Position numbers and translations under genes: made by a program. This document shows positions 36,498 through 45,026 of a stretch of DNA of 64,000 nucleotides, piece by piece. The stretch is from Pseudomonas sp. UFMG81 (lineage in GTDB: Bacteria > Pseudomonadota > Gammaproteobacteria > Pseudomonadales > Pseudomonadaceae). The stretch is taken from positions 148,017 to 212,016 of the forward strand of contig NZ_JACAFQ010000001.1 of assembly GCF_015354575.1 (NCBI RefSeq), read 5' to 3'. The notes beneath the pieces are model-generated. The model was not told the DNA's origin. It did not search any database and saw only the letters and a program-made list of their open reading frames with translations. The stretch's first letter is position 1; each line of letters begins with the position of its first letter.

Positions 36498-39245
36498 ATG
36501 AACGCCCCTTACGTCAATGCTACCGGCGTGCGCTACCTGCGTGAGCACCTGAAAGACTTCCCCCGCCCCGACCGCGCTGCGGCCGATGCCATTCGCAACT
36601 GGGCGCGCGAGCGCGGCCAAGCCCTGGACCCCGACCGTACCGACGTTGTAGTGCTGCACCATCAATGGCGCCACGGCACTGGTGATGTCGGGGTGGTCGC
36701 GCAGCAGATGACCCTCACCCAGGCCGTGCTGGCCAACTGGCAAGGCGAGTCGGCCAGCAACCTGCTCGGCGCCGCCTTCGGCGAGCCCTGGGCCGGCAGC
36801 TTCCCGGACAGCCAGCGCATCACCCTGGTCGAGCGCCTCGAGCCGCCGGGCCCACTGCAGAGCGGTACCGGCTATAGCGTCTACAACGGCCTGTTCCGCC
36901 AGACCCACCCCGCCGAGTACAGTGCCCGCACCCACGTGCAACTGGCCGCCGAAGATTTCCAACGCTTCATCTGGGACCTCGACTTCCACAGTGCCTACCG
37001 CACCATGCTGGACACCTACTGGCGCACCGGCGAGGCCAGCCACCGTCTGGCGGCCAGGATCGCCTTCATCACCGCCTGCAACCGCCAAGTCGCCGAAGGC
37101 AGCCTGAGCGACGATGCACGCCGGCTAGCCTGGCGCGCGGCGGGCCTGGAAAGCTCGCCTCGCCCCTTGCACAGGCGTTTTCTGAACATCTATGGATACG
37201 TAGCCACCGACCTGCTGCAGATCAGCGACCCAGGCACTGGGCAAACCCTGCTGTACATCCCCGGCAACACCTCACCGCTGCACGCCTTCAGCGATCAGGC
37301 CAGCCTGCAGGACTGGGTTGCCCAACAGTGCCGCAACCTGGACACCCGGGCCGCCCTGCAACGGCATTTCGCCCTCGCCGACCTGCCCGACGGCCTGGAC
37401 TTCAGCGGCCTGAGCACCGCATTGGACGGCCTTGCCGTGTACCCTCGCGCCAACGACCTGCCCAGCAACCGCCCAGGCTTCACCAACGAAGGGGTTTGGC
37501 ACCCGCACACCTTTATCAACTACAAAACCGCCACGTACAGCCCGTTGCTCGAAGGCGACCTGTTCCAGGCCCTGACTCGACAGCAGCGCACGCGCAGCTA
37601 CGCAGATGCCGACTACCGCATCACCAGTGACGGTGAGGTAACCAAGGCGCGCTGGCGCGGCTACCTGAATTCGGCGATCAACCTGCTCGCCCCCCTGGCC
37701 ATCGTGGTACCGGAGCTGGCGCCGATCTTCGCCCTGGGTGGCGTTGCCCAGTTCGGCCTGGGGCTTGATCAGGCCATCAATGCTCACGGCCAGCAGGCGC
37801 AGGCCGAAGGCGTGGGCACGGCCACGTTCGGCGTGCTCAACGCCCTGCCGCTGGCGCAGGCCGGCGTATCCAAAGGCGCGGGGCTGTTCCGGATCAAGGC
37901 CGACGGTTTCGTCGTGCCCCAGGAGGTCAACGGCAGGCTGGGCTATCCGCTGAGCCCGGTCTCGCCACCGCATCTTCCCTTCGAAGAGGTTGCGCCCTAC
38001 TTCCACATCCCCGACGCCATCCCGGCGCTGGAGGGCGCCGACGCGGCCACCTACGAAGCAATCGACCGGGTGCCGCGCTACGACGGCACGCCTGATCTGC
38101 TGGCAGCCTCGATCGATGGGTATAACGCTGAAGTGGTCTACGACCTGGAAAACGACAGTTTCATCCTCGAGGGCGACCTGAACGAGGTCGAGCCACAACA
38201 CTACGTGGCGCGCGCCGGCACCCGCGACCTGATGCCGGTCAATGTGCGCAATCGCCTGGTCAGCGATCCGATGCGCATGGCCAGCCTGCGTGCCCTGGGC
38301 GTCGACCTGCACCTGCCGGTACTGATACCGGCCACGCCGCTGGCCGGTGCGCGGGCGATACCCAAACAGTTTCTCAGCCTGTGGGTGGGGGACAAGGTGC
38401 TCGACGCACAGTTGCTGAGCAACCTGGGCAGCAATGCCGAGCGTCTGGGCGACACTGCGTACAACCTGCGCCTGTGCCTGTCCAGGGCCAATGCTGGTGT
38501 CTACAGTGAGAACCTGCGCCTGCTCCAGGTACATGCCCCGGGGGTCGAAGTGCTGCCGCTGGAAGATCAGCCCTGGTTCGCCAGCTTCCGTGACGGCCCG
38601 TATCACGCGCAATACCAGGCAGCTATAGAGGGTGGCAACTTTTCATCGGCTTCGGACGTGCTGCGCTACCCCATGCTGCACAGCGAGGGCGGGATCTACA
38701 TGGATGTCGATGACACCCTGCTGGCCGAGGGGGAGCACCCTTATACGCGCAATGGCCAAGGGCTGGGCAATCCGGGCGAAGCGCTCACCCAGGTCGAGCT
38801 GCACACCACCGACGAGGGGCTGCTGCTGTTCCCGCCAATGTCCAATGAAAAGCTGGGCATGAACTGCCAGTTCAACTCCAGCCTGATCGGCAGCCACGCG
38901 GGCAACCCGACACTGCTGGCCATTTCCGAGGAGATGCGCGCACGCTACCTGGCCGAACCCGGCTTCTACGACAGCCGGCCGCACCTGCAGGACGACCCTG
39001 AGGGCTTCTACCGCTACGCCAGCACATTGAACCGCCTGACCGGTCCAGGCTTGCTCACCGACGTGGTCGATCGGCAGTTACCTGCGTTGGGTATCCTGCG
39101 CCAGATCACCAACCTGTACCAGATGCCACGCATCAATGCCTTCCAATACGTGAATCTGGACGCTTACCGGGCGGCTTTGCGCCTGTTGCTGCCATTCAAC
39201 CGCTTCATCCGCGTGGGTGGCCTGCACTCCTGGGCAAAACCCTGA
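36498..39245 (+). CDS. Toxin-like protein 3: DUF6543-type N-terminus plus TcdA/TcdB-like glycosyltransferase (915 aa)
   Basis: Third tandem paralog. The start MNAPYVNATG is chosen because it aligns with the N-termini of the other two; the ribosome-binding site is poor. Conserved blocks are FPRPDRAAADAIRNWA, FITACNRQVAEGSLSDDAR, LNIYGYVATDLL with LLYIPGNTSPLHAF, and DADYRITSDGEVTKARWRGYL preceding the hydrophobic INLLAPLAIVVPELAPIFAL (about 388-425). The glycosyltransferase part has FLSLWVGDKVLD near 625, SASDVLRYPMLHSEGGIYM, D736-x-D738-D739, and LIGSHAGNPTLLAISEE. In the linker it shares an EGADAATYEAI-type block with protein 1 (EGADPQTADTI), and the N-terminal and hydrophobic blocks also look closer to protein 1 than to protein 2. 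A REP pair follows. Confidence 0.75.
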   Translation: MNAPYVNATGVRYLREHLKDFPRPDRAAADAIRNWARERGQALDPDRTDVVVLHHQWRHGTGDVGVVAQQMTLTQAVLANWQGESASNLLGAAFGEPWAGSFPDSQRITLVERLEPPGPLQSGTGYSVYNGLFRQTHPAEYSARTHVQLAAEDFQRFIWDLDFHSAYRTMLDTYWRTGEASHRLAARIAFITACNRQVAEGSLSDDARRLAWRAAGLESSPRPLHRRFLNIYGYVATDLLQISDPGTGQTLLYIPGNTSPLHAFSDQASLQDWVAQQCRNLDTRAALQRHFALADLPDGLDFSGLSTALDGLAVYPRANDLPSNRPGFTNEGVWHPHTFINYKTATYSPLLEGDLFQALTRQQRTRSYADADYRITSDGEVTKARWRGYLNSAINLLAPLAIVVPELAPIFALGGVAQFGLGLDQAINAHGQQAQAEGVGTATFGVLNALPLAQAGVSKGAGLFRIKADGFVVPQEVNGRLGYPLSPVSPPHLPFEEVAPYFHIPDAIPALEGADAATYEAIDRVPRYDGTPDLLAASIDGYNAEVVYDLENDSFILEGDLNEVEPQHYVARAGTRDLMPVNVRNRLVSDPMRMASLRALGVDLHLPVLIPATPLAGARAIPKQFLSLWVGDKVLDAQLLSNLGSNAERLGDTAYNLRLCLSRANAGVYSENLRLLQVHAPGVEVLPLEDQPWFASFRDGPYHAQYQAAIEGGNFSSASDVLRYPMLHSEGGIYMDVDDTLLAEGEHPYTRNGQGLGNPGEALTQVELHTTDEGLLLFPPMSNEKLGMNCQFNSSLIGSHAGNPTLLAISEEMRARYLAEPGFYDSRPHLQDDPEGFYRYASTLNRLTGPGLLTDVVDRQLPALGILRQITNLYQMPRINAFQYVNLDAYRAALRLLLPFNRFIRVGGLHSWAKP

Positions 39246-39270
39246 ATCGCAGGCAGTAGAAAGGTGACCA

Positions 39271-39400
39271 GTGGGGCTGCTACGCAGCCCTTCGCGGCAC
39301 AAGGCCGCTCCTACACCGACCGTGCAAGCCATCAATTACGGGGCTCACATGGGTACTGTAGGAGCGGCCTTGTGTCGCGAAAAGGCCGCAATGCGGCCCC
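39271..39400. repeat. REP pair between toxin-like gene 3 and the chemotaxis operon end
   Basis: Facing GCCTTGTG-type REP copies at about 39287-39316 and 39357-39384, each with a GGGGC-type outer arm, lie between two convergent transcription units. It is probably a shared 3'-end structure. Confidence 0.85.
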
Positions 39401-39449
39401 GGCGATCTTGAGTGAACAGCATTGAGCCTGCGGTCGACGCTGGCTTTCA

Positions 39450-39845
39450 TCACTCGCCGCGATGCAGCTTGCTCATCAACTCGGCCTCGGCCTGGGTCAG
39501 GCCACAGGTTTGCGTGAGCTCCTCGACACTGGCGCCCATCCCCACCAGCTTGGCCGCCTGGGTGAAGGTCACGCTGTTGGGGTCGCGCTGCTCCAGTTGC
39601 TGGACTTTCTCCGGCAATGGCGCCACCACCGCGCGCAGTTCGTGAATCGCCTCGCCCATGCGCACGGTGCCGTTCTGGTAGTCGTCCAGGCGCTTGGCCA
39701 GGTCCTTGATGCGCTGGTCACGCAGCGCGTCGCCCTGGGCCTGCTGGGCGGCCAGCTCGCGCTGGCGCTTGCTGTAGTTGAGGAAGAACCACAGGCTCAG
39801 CGCCCACAGCAGCGCGAGGAAGATGACTGCAACCTCGAAAATCAA
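39450..39845 (-). CDS. DUF2802 membrane-anchored coiled-coil protein
   Basis: A 131-residue protein with one N-terminal transmembrane helix (residues 3-23), a coiled coil (about 28-85; RQRELAAQQAQGDALRDQ and later heptads), and a small C-terminal helical domain (TFTQAAKLVGMGASVEELTQTCGLTQAEAELM), the DUF2802 signature, which looks like a helix-turn-helix-like unit. It is the last gene of the che operon and starts one base after cheW. The function is unknown; the family is nearly always linked to cheW in polarly flagellated gammaproteobacteria. Confidence 0.9.
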   Translation of the reverse strand: MIFEVAVIFLALLWALSLWFFLNYSKRQRELAAQQAQGDALRDQRIKDLAKRLDDYQNGTVRMGEAIHELRAVVAPLPEKVQQLEQRDPNSVTFTQAAKLVGMGASVEELTQTCGLTQAEAELMSKLHRGE

Positions 39846-39846
39846 C

Positions 39847-40326
39847 TCAGATGCTCTCCAGCTCGGACCACTCTTCCTCGGTCATCATCTTGTCCAGCTC
39901 GACCAGGATCAGCAGCTCGCCGTTCTTGTTGCACACGCCCTGGATGAACTTGGCCGACTCTTCGTTGCCCACGTTCGGCGCGGTCTCGATCTCCGACTGA
40001 CGCAGGTAGACCACTTCAGCGACGCTGTCGACGAGGATGCCGACCACCTGCTTGTCCGCCTCGATGATGACGATGCGGGTGTTGTCGGTGACGTCCGAAG
40101 GCATCAGGCCGAAGCGCTGGCGGGTGTCGATCACCGTCACCACGTTGCCGCGCAGGTTGATGATGCCCAGCACGTAGCTGGGGGCGCCCGGTACCGGGGC
40201 GATCTCGGTGTAGCGCAGGACTTCCTGCACCTGCATCACATTGATGCCGTAGGACTCGTTGTCCAGACGGAAGGTGACCCATTGCAGGATCGGATCTTCG
40301 GAACCTTGTGCAGACGACTTCTTCAT
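39847..40326 (-). CDS. cheW: Chemotaxis coupling protein CheW
   Basis: A 159-residue CheW-domain protein with the conserved coupling segments VTFRLDNESYGINVMQVQEVL, GIINLRGNVVTVIDTRQRFGL, and GILVDSVAEVV. It links methyl-accepting receptors to CheA in the polar array. The gene sits between parP and the DUF2802 gene and is probably cotranscribed from cheY. Confidence 0.96.
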   Translation of the reverse strand: MKKSSAQGSEDPILQWVTFRLDNESYGINVMQVQEVLRYTEIAPVPGAPSYVLGIINLRGNVVTVIDTRQRFGLMPSDVTDNTRIVIIEADKQVVGILVDSVAEVVYLRQSEIETAPNVGNEESAKFIQGVCNKNGELLILVELDKMMTEEEWSELESI

Positions 40327-40393
40327 TCCCCTAGCCCTCTAAACCCGCCGTTGGCGGTGTGCTCTGTGTAGCCGCGGCAGAAGCGGCGTTGAT

Positions 40394-41302
40394 TCAGTTG
40401 TGTTTGGTGTTCATCTGCTTGACCGCGCCACTGGCGATCAGCTCGGCCAGCTCGGCAACGTCGAGCAGCGCGCACATGTGTTCGATCACCGTGCCGGCCA
40501 GCCACGGGCGCTGCCCGCGCTGGCTGCGCCACTTGATCTCGTTAGGGTCCAGGCGCAGCGAGCGGCTGACCTGGTGTACCGCCAGCCCCCATTCGTAGCC
40601 CTGCACCGAAATCACGTATTGCAGGCCCTGGCGGAAATCGTCGCGGTAGCGGTCGGGCATCACCCAGCGCGCCGTGTCGAGCACCTTGAGGTTGCCCGCC
40701 TGGCAGCTGAGGATGCCGAGGAACCAGTCTGGCTGGCCGAACAGCGGCGTCAGCTCCTGGCCGGCCAGGGTGTAGATCGAGCCCAGGCACACCAGCGGCA
40801 CCGCCAGCGTCAGGCCGGCGACATCGAACAGCAGGCATTCGAATGGCTCGGCGGCCCAGGCCGGCCGGCCATCGACCGTGGCCGGCGGCACCGGCGCGGC
40901 GGGTGCCGGCAGGTGCACGTCGACCAGCGGCGCCACCGGTTCGTTGGCTTGGACGTCGGTCAGTAGCGGGATGCTGGCCTCGGCCACCACCTCGCTTTCC
41001 ACCATGCTGACCACTGGTTCGTCCGCCGGTTGCACCGGCGCCAGGACGGTGGGCAGCACCTTGGGCTGCGGCTCGGCGAACGGCCGTGCCGTTGCCGGCG
41101 CGGGCTCGGCCTGACGCCGGGCATCGGCGGCCTGCTCTTCGCGCACGGCGGCTTCGAATTCATCACTGGGGGTTTCGCTGATCGGCGCAGCCGGCAGCTC
41201 TGGCGGCAGCTCGAACGGCTCGGTGGCTTCCTGCAGCAGCCCGTCGAGGTAGGACTGCAGGGCCATCTGCGGTTTGCTGGCGATAGAACGGGCGTGGTTC
41301 AT
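40394..41302 (-). CDS. parP: CheW-domain polar array protein ParP
   Basis: A 302-residue protein. Residues 1-155 are Pro/Ala/Glu-rich and probably disordered; residues about 160-300 form a CheW-like domain (FECLLFDVAGLTLAVPLVCLGSIYTL; ILSCQAGNLKVLDTARWVM; GYEWGLAVHQVSRSL). A CheW-like domain of this kind directly downstream of a ParA-like gene defines ParP, which in Vibrio binds CheA and ParC and holds arrays at the cell pole. The start shares one base with the parC stop (TGATG). Confidence 0.88.
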   Translation of the reverse strand: MNHARSIASKPQMALQSYLDGLLQEATEPFELPPELPAAPISETPSDEFEAAVREEQAADARRQAEPAPATARPFAEPQPKVLPTVLAPVQPADEPVVSMVESEVVAEASIPLLTDVQANEPVAPLVDVHLPAPAAPVPPATVDGRPAWAAEPFECLLFDVAGLTLAVPLVCLGSIYTLAGQELTPLFGQPDWFLGILSCQAGNLKVLDTARWVMPDRYRDDFRQGLQYVISVQGYEWGLAVHQVSRSLRLDPNEIKWRSQRGQRPWLAGTVIEHMCALLDVAELAELIASGAVKQMNTKHN

Positions 41303-42090
41303 CAGGCCACCTGCAACGCGGAACGGTAGGTGAGCAGGTGCTTGAGCAGTGCCCGATAAGCGATCACACCGCGGCTCTTGCCGTCGAACTGCGAAGGGGT
41401 GACACCGTTGCGGCTGGCATCGCGCAAACGCGTGTCCACCGGGATGTAACCTTGCCAGACTTGCTCTGCGTAAGTGTCGCGCAGCACTTTAAGGGTGCCC
41501 AGCGAGGCTTGCGTGCGGCGGTCGAACAGGGTCGGGACGATCTGGTACGGCAACGCCTGCTTGCGCGAGCGGTTGACCATGGCCAACGTGCCGACCATGC
41601 GCTCCAGGCCCTTGACCGCGAGAAACTCGGTTTGTACCGGGATCACCAACTGTTGGCTGGCGGCCAGGGCATTGACCATCAGCACGCCCAGCAATGGCGG
41701 GCTGTCGATCAGGGCGAAGTCGAAGTCCTGCCACAGCTGCGCCAGACTCTTGGCGATCACCAGGCCCAGGCCACTCTGGCCCGGCGACTGGCGCTCCAGC
41801 ACGGCCAGGGCGGTGCTCGATGGCAGTAGCGAAATGCGCTCGTCGCTGGTAGGCAGCAGCAGCTGGCCCGGCAGCCCTTCGGGCACCGTGCCCTTGTGCA
41901 GGAACAGGTCATAGCAGCTGTGCTCCAGCGCGTCGGGGTTGTGCCCGAAGTAGCTGGTCATCGAGCCATGCGGGTCGAGGTCGACCACGACCACGCGCTT
42001 GCCCGCCTCGGCCAGCAGGCCGGCCAGGGCGATGGTGGTGGTGGTCTTGCCGACACCACCCTTTTGATTGGCTACTGCCCAGACTCTCAT
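41302..42090 (-). CDS. parC: ParA-like ATPase ParC for polar chemotaxis-array placement
   Basis: A 262-residue ParA/MinD-type ATPase with the deviant Walker A NQKGGVGKTTTT near residue 7, the Walker A-prime region VVVDLDPHGSMTSYFG, and the switch II region FALIDSPPLLGVLM. ParC recruits chemotaxis arrays to the cell pole in Vibrio and is known beside parP in pseudomonads. The start MRVWAVANQKGG is clear; the frame upstream runs through a REP pair and is not coding. Confidence 0.92.
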   Translation of the reverse strand: MRVWAVANQKGGVGKTTTTIALAGLLAEAGKRVVVVDLDPHGSMTSYFGHNPDALEHSCYDLFLHKGTVPEGLPGQLLLPTSDERISLLPSSTALAVLERQSPGQSGLGLVIAKSLAQLWQDFDFALIDSPPLLGVLMVNALAASQQLVIPVQTEFLAVKGLERMVGTLAMVNRSRKQALPYQIVPTLFDRRTQASLGTLKVLRDTYAEQVWQGYIPVDTRLRDASRNGVTPSQFDGKSRGVIAYRALLKHLLTYRSALQVA

Positions 42091-42127
42091 AGGACGAATT
42101 CTATCTCGTTGATTTGGCGCGAGACTC

Positions 42128-42214
42128 TGTAGGAGCGGGCTTGTCCCGCGAACACCGGCAAAGCCGGTGCCACCTATGCGCCGCCTGGTTCGCGGGCCAA
42201 GCCCGCGCCTGCAG
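42128..42214. repeat. REP pair inside the chemotaxis operon, between motD and parC
   Basis: Facing GGAGCGGGCTTGTCCCGCG-type copies separated by a small CACCGGCAAAGCCGGTG hairpin fill most of the 165-base motD-parC gap. All other gene junctions in this operon are 0-70 bases. The structure may reduce expression of parC, parP and cheW relative to the upstream genes. Confidence 0.85.
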
Positions 42215-42255
42215 GACAGCACATCATCATTTACCGGTGCCGGGGAATTGACGAA

Positions 42256-43113
42256 TCAATGCCCCGCCACCGGTGCTGGCGGGGTTGGTGCACTTTGTGT
42301 GCCAGCCCGCCGCAGTGCCGCATCGGGTGTCGCATGGGCGCTGCCGCTGCCGGTCAGGCTGCGACGCACCTCGAGGTTGCGCGAGATCACCAGCACCACG
42401 CGACGGTTGCGCGCACGGCCTTCGGCGGTGTCGTTGCTGGCCACCGGCTGGTACTCGCCGTAGCCCACCGAAGCCATGCGCGCCGGGCTGACCCCTTCCA
42501 TCGCCAGCAGGCGGACAATGCTCGCCGCCCGCGCCGAGGACAGCTCCCAGTTGGTCGGGTACTGCGCCGTGCGGATCGGCAGGTTGTCGGTGAAGCCCTC
42601 GACGTGCACCGGGTTGGCGAACGGCTTGAGAATGTTCGCCACCTTCTCGATGATCGAGAAGGCGACATCACTGGGCATGGCATCGGCGCTGGCGAACAAC
42701 AACGAAGAGTTGAGTTCGATCTCGATCCACAGCTCGTTGCCGCGTACGGTCATCTGATCGGACTTGATCAGGTCGCCGAAGGCATCACGCACATCGTCGG
42801 CGATGCTCTTGAGCGGGTCGACGCTGGTCTGTGCCAGGCCCGCATCGGTCTGCTCGCTGTCCTTGATCAATGGCTCGGCGGGCTTGACGCTCAGTGGCCG
42901 CTCGTCACCGATGGGGATGGGCTTCATGCTGCGATCGGGGTCGTTGAACACCCCGATCAGTGCCTGGGAGATCTGCTTGTACTTGCCTTCGTTGATCGAC
43001 GAGATCGAGTACATGACCACGAAAAAGGCGAACAGCAGGGTGATGAAGTCGGCGTACGACACCAGCCAGCGCTCGTGATTCTCGTGCTCTTCGGTTTTGC
43101 GACGGCGGGCCAT
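42256..43113 (-). CDS. motD: Flagellar stator protein MotD (MotB-like)
   Basis: A 285-residue protein with one N-terminal transmembrane helix (about 23-43; ADFITLLFAFFVVMYS) that contains the proton-carrying Asp22, a plug/linker region, and a C-terminal OmpA-like peptidoglycan-binding domain (GFTDNLPIRTAQYPTNWELSSARA). With MotC it forms the second stator set of pseudomonads, used for swarming or movement in viscous media. It starts three bases after motC. Confidence 0.94.
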   Translation of the reverse strand: MARRRKTEEHENHERWLVSYADFITLLFAFFVVMYSISSINEGKYKQISQALIGVFNDPDRSMKPIPIGDERPLSVKPAEPLIKDSEQTDAGLAQTSVDPLKSIADDVRDAFGDLIKSDQMTVRGNELWIEIELNSSLLFASADAMPSDVAFSIIEKVANILKPFANPVHVEGFTDNLPIRTAQYPTNWELSSARAASIVRLLAMEGVSPARMASVGYGEYQPVASNDTAEGRARNRRVVLVISRNLEVRRSLTGSGSAHATPDAALRRAGTQSAPTPPAPVAGH

Positions 43114-43116
43114 GGC

Positions 43117-43857
43117 TTACTCCATGAAGCCTTGCAGCTTCAGCTCGATCGAGCGCGGGTTCTCGCCTTCGGCGATCGACAGCAGGCCCTCGAGCAGCAT
43201 TTCGCGGTAACGCGACTGCCGCAGGGTGACAGCCTTGAGCTTGTTGGCGACCGGCAGCAGGATCAGGTTGGCGCTGGCCACGCCATAGATGGTGGCGACG
43301 AAGGCCACGGCGATGCCGTTGCCCAGCTGCGACGGGTCGGCCAGGTTGCCCATCACGTGGATCAGGCCCATCACCGCACCGATGATACCGATGGTCGGCG
43401 CGTAGCCGCCCATGCTTTCGAACACCTTGGCCGCCTGGATGTCACGGGCTTCCTGGGTCAGGAAGTCGACTTCGAGGATGCTGCGAATGGCTTCGGGCTC
43501 AGCGCCATCGACCAGCAGTTGCAGGCCCTTGCGTGCATAGGGGTCGGGCTCGGCGTCGGCCACCCCTTCCAGGCCCAGCAGGCCTTCCTTGCGCGCGGTC
43601 AGGCTCCAGTTGACGACCCGGTCGATACCGCCGGCCAGGTCGACCCGTGGCGGGAAGAAGATCCAGCGCACGATCTGCAACGCACGCTTGAACGACGACA
43701 GCGGCGACTGCAACAGCGCCGCCGCCAAGGTGCCGCCGAGCACGATCAGGGCCGCAGGGCCGTTGATCAGCGCACCGGCGTGGCCGCCCTCGAGGAAGTT
43801 GCCACCGACGATGGCGACAAAGGCGAGGATCAGGCCGATCAGGCTCAGGACATCCAT
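43117..43857 (-). CDS. motC: Flagellar stator protein MotC (MotA-like)
   Basis: A 246-residue MotA/TolQ/ExbB-type protein with four transmembrane helices, two near the N-terminus (residues 2-50) and two near 145-200 (GGYAPTIGIIGAVMGLIHVMGNL), and a large cytoplasmic loop that contacts FliG. The ATG overlaps the cheB stop by one base (TGATG), so it is coupled to cheB. Confidence 0.95.
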   Translation of the reverse strand: MDVLSLIGLILAFVAIVGGNFLEGGHAGALINGPAALIVLGGTLAAALLQSPLSSFKRALQIVRWIFFPPRVDLAGGIDRVVNWSLTARKEGLLGLEGVADAEPDPYARKGLQLLVDGAEPEAIRSILEVDFLTQEARDIQAAKVFESMGGYAPTIGIIGAVMGLIHVMGNLADPSQLGNGIAVAFVATIYGVASANLILLPVANKLKAVTLRQSRYREMLLEGLLSIAEGENPRSIELKLQGFME

Positions 43858-44981
43858 CAGACGCAGGCCTCGACCAGGTGCTTGCCGATCTCGTCCAGGC
43901 TGTACACCGCGTCGGCCAGGTTGGCCTTGACGATGGCCATGGGCATGCCATAGATCACGCAGCTGGCTTCATCCTGGGCCCATACGGTGCTGCCGCCCTG
44001 CTTGAGCAGGCGCGCACCTTCGCGACCGTCGGCGCCCATGCCGGTGAGCACCACCGACAGCACCTTGTCGCCATAGGACTTGGCGGCGGAGCCGAAGGTG
44101 ATGTCGACGCAGGGCTTGTAGTTCAGGCGCTCGTCGCCCGGCAAGATTTTCACCGTGCCGCGGCCGTCGACCATCATCTGCTTGCCGCCAGGGGCCAGCA
44201 GCGCCAGGCCCGGACGCAGCACATCACCGTCCTCGGCTTCCTTGACGTTGATCTTGCACAGTTTGTCGAGGCGCTCGGCAAACGCCTTGGTGAACGCCGC
44301 CGGCATGTGCTGGATCAGCACGATCGGCGCCGGGAAGTTGGCGGGCAGTTGGGTCAGCACCCGCTGCAGCGCCACCGGGCCACCGGTGGAAGTACCAATG
44401 GCCACCAGCTTGTAGGGTTTGCGCTTGGGCGCCGGCGAATGCGCGGCCGCCGGTGCGGCGCTGCGCGCCGGAGCAACCGGGCGCGTTGGCGCGGTGCTGG
44501 CGAGGCTGCTGGCCGGTGCATGGCTGCTGGCCGGTGCCGGCGCGGCGGCCGGTGCCGGGCTGGAATAGGCGCTGAAACGGCGGTTGCTGCGCGAGATGGT
44601 GTGGACCTTCTCGCACAGCATCTGCTTGACCTTCTCGGGGTTGCGCGAGATGTCTTCGAAATTCTTGGGCAGGTAGTCGACCGCGCCGGCATCCAGCGCA
44701 TCGAGCGTCACCCGGGCGCCTTCGTGGGTCAGCGAGGAGAACATCAACACCGGCGTCGGGCAGCGCTGCATGATATGCCGCACGGCGGTGATGCCGTCCA
44801 TCATGGGCATTTCATAGTCCATGGTGATGACATCGGGCTTGAGCGACAGCGCCTGGTCGATCGCTTCCTTGCCGTTGGTCGCGGTACCCACGACCTGGAT
44901 GGTCGGGTCGGACGCGAGAATTTCCGAGACACGGCGGCGGAAGAAACCGGAATCATCCACCACCAGGACCTTGACTGCCAT
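43857..44981 (-). CDS. cheB: Chemotaxis response regulator / receptor methylesterase CheB
   Basis: A 374-residue protein: receiver domain (1-120) with the phospho-acceptor Asp55 in VITMDYEMP, a long Ala/Pro-rich linker (about 135-185), and a methylesterase domain with the catalytic Ser in GTSTGGP, the His in IQHMP, and the Asp in GMGADG. It demethylates receptors and is activated by CheA. The linker is unusually long and low in complexity for CheB, as in other Pseudomonas CheB1 proteins. Confidence 0.95.
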   Translation of the reverse strand: MAVKVLVVDDSGFFRRRVSEILASDPTIQVVGTATNGKEAIDQALSLKPDVITMDYEMPMMDGITAVRHIMQRCPTPVLMFSSLTHEGARVTLDALDAGAVDYLPKNFEDISRNPEKVKQMLCEKVHTISRSNRRFSAYSSPAPAAAPAPASSHAPASSLASTAPTRPVAPARSAAPAAAHSPAPKRKPYKLVAIGTSTGGPVALQRVLTQLPANFPAPIVLIQHMPAAFTKAFAERLDKLCKINVKEAEDGDVLRPGLALLAPGGKQMMVDGRGTVKILPGDERLNYKPCVDITFGSAAKSYGDKVLSVVLTGMGADGREGARLLKQGGSTVWAQDEASCVIYGMPMAIVKANLADAVYSLDEIGKHLVEACV

Positions 44982-44994
44982 AAACACTCCGTTA

Positions 44995-45022
44995 GGTGGT
45001 GCACCCGCCAGGGCGCACCACC
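44995..45022. other. Hairpin between cheA and cheB
   Basis: GGTGGTGC and GCACCACC form an 8-base-pair stem with a 12-base loop in the 45-base cheA-cheB gap. No T-run follows on the coding strand, so it is more likely an mRNA processing or stability element than a terminator. Confidence 0.45.
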
Positions 45023-45026
45023 GAAA

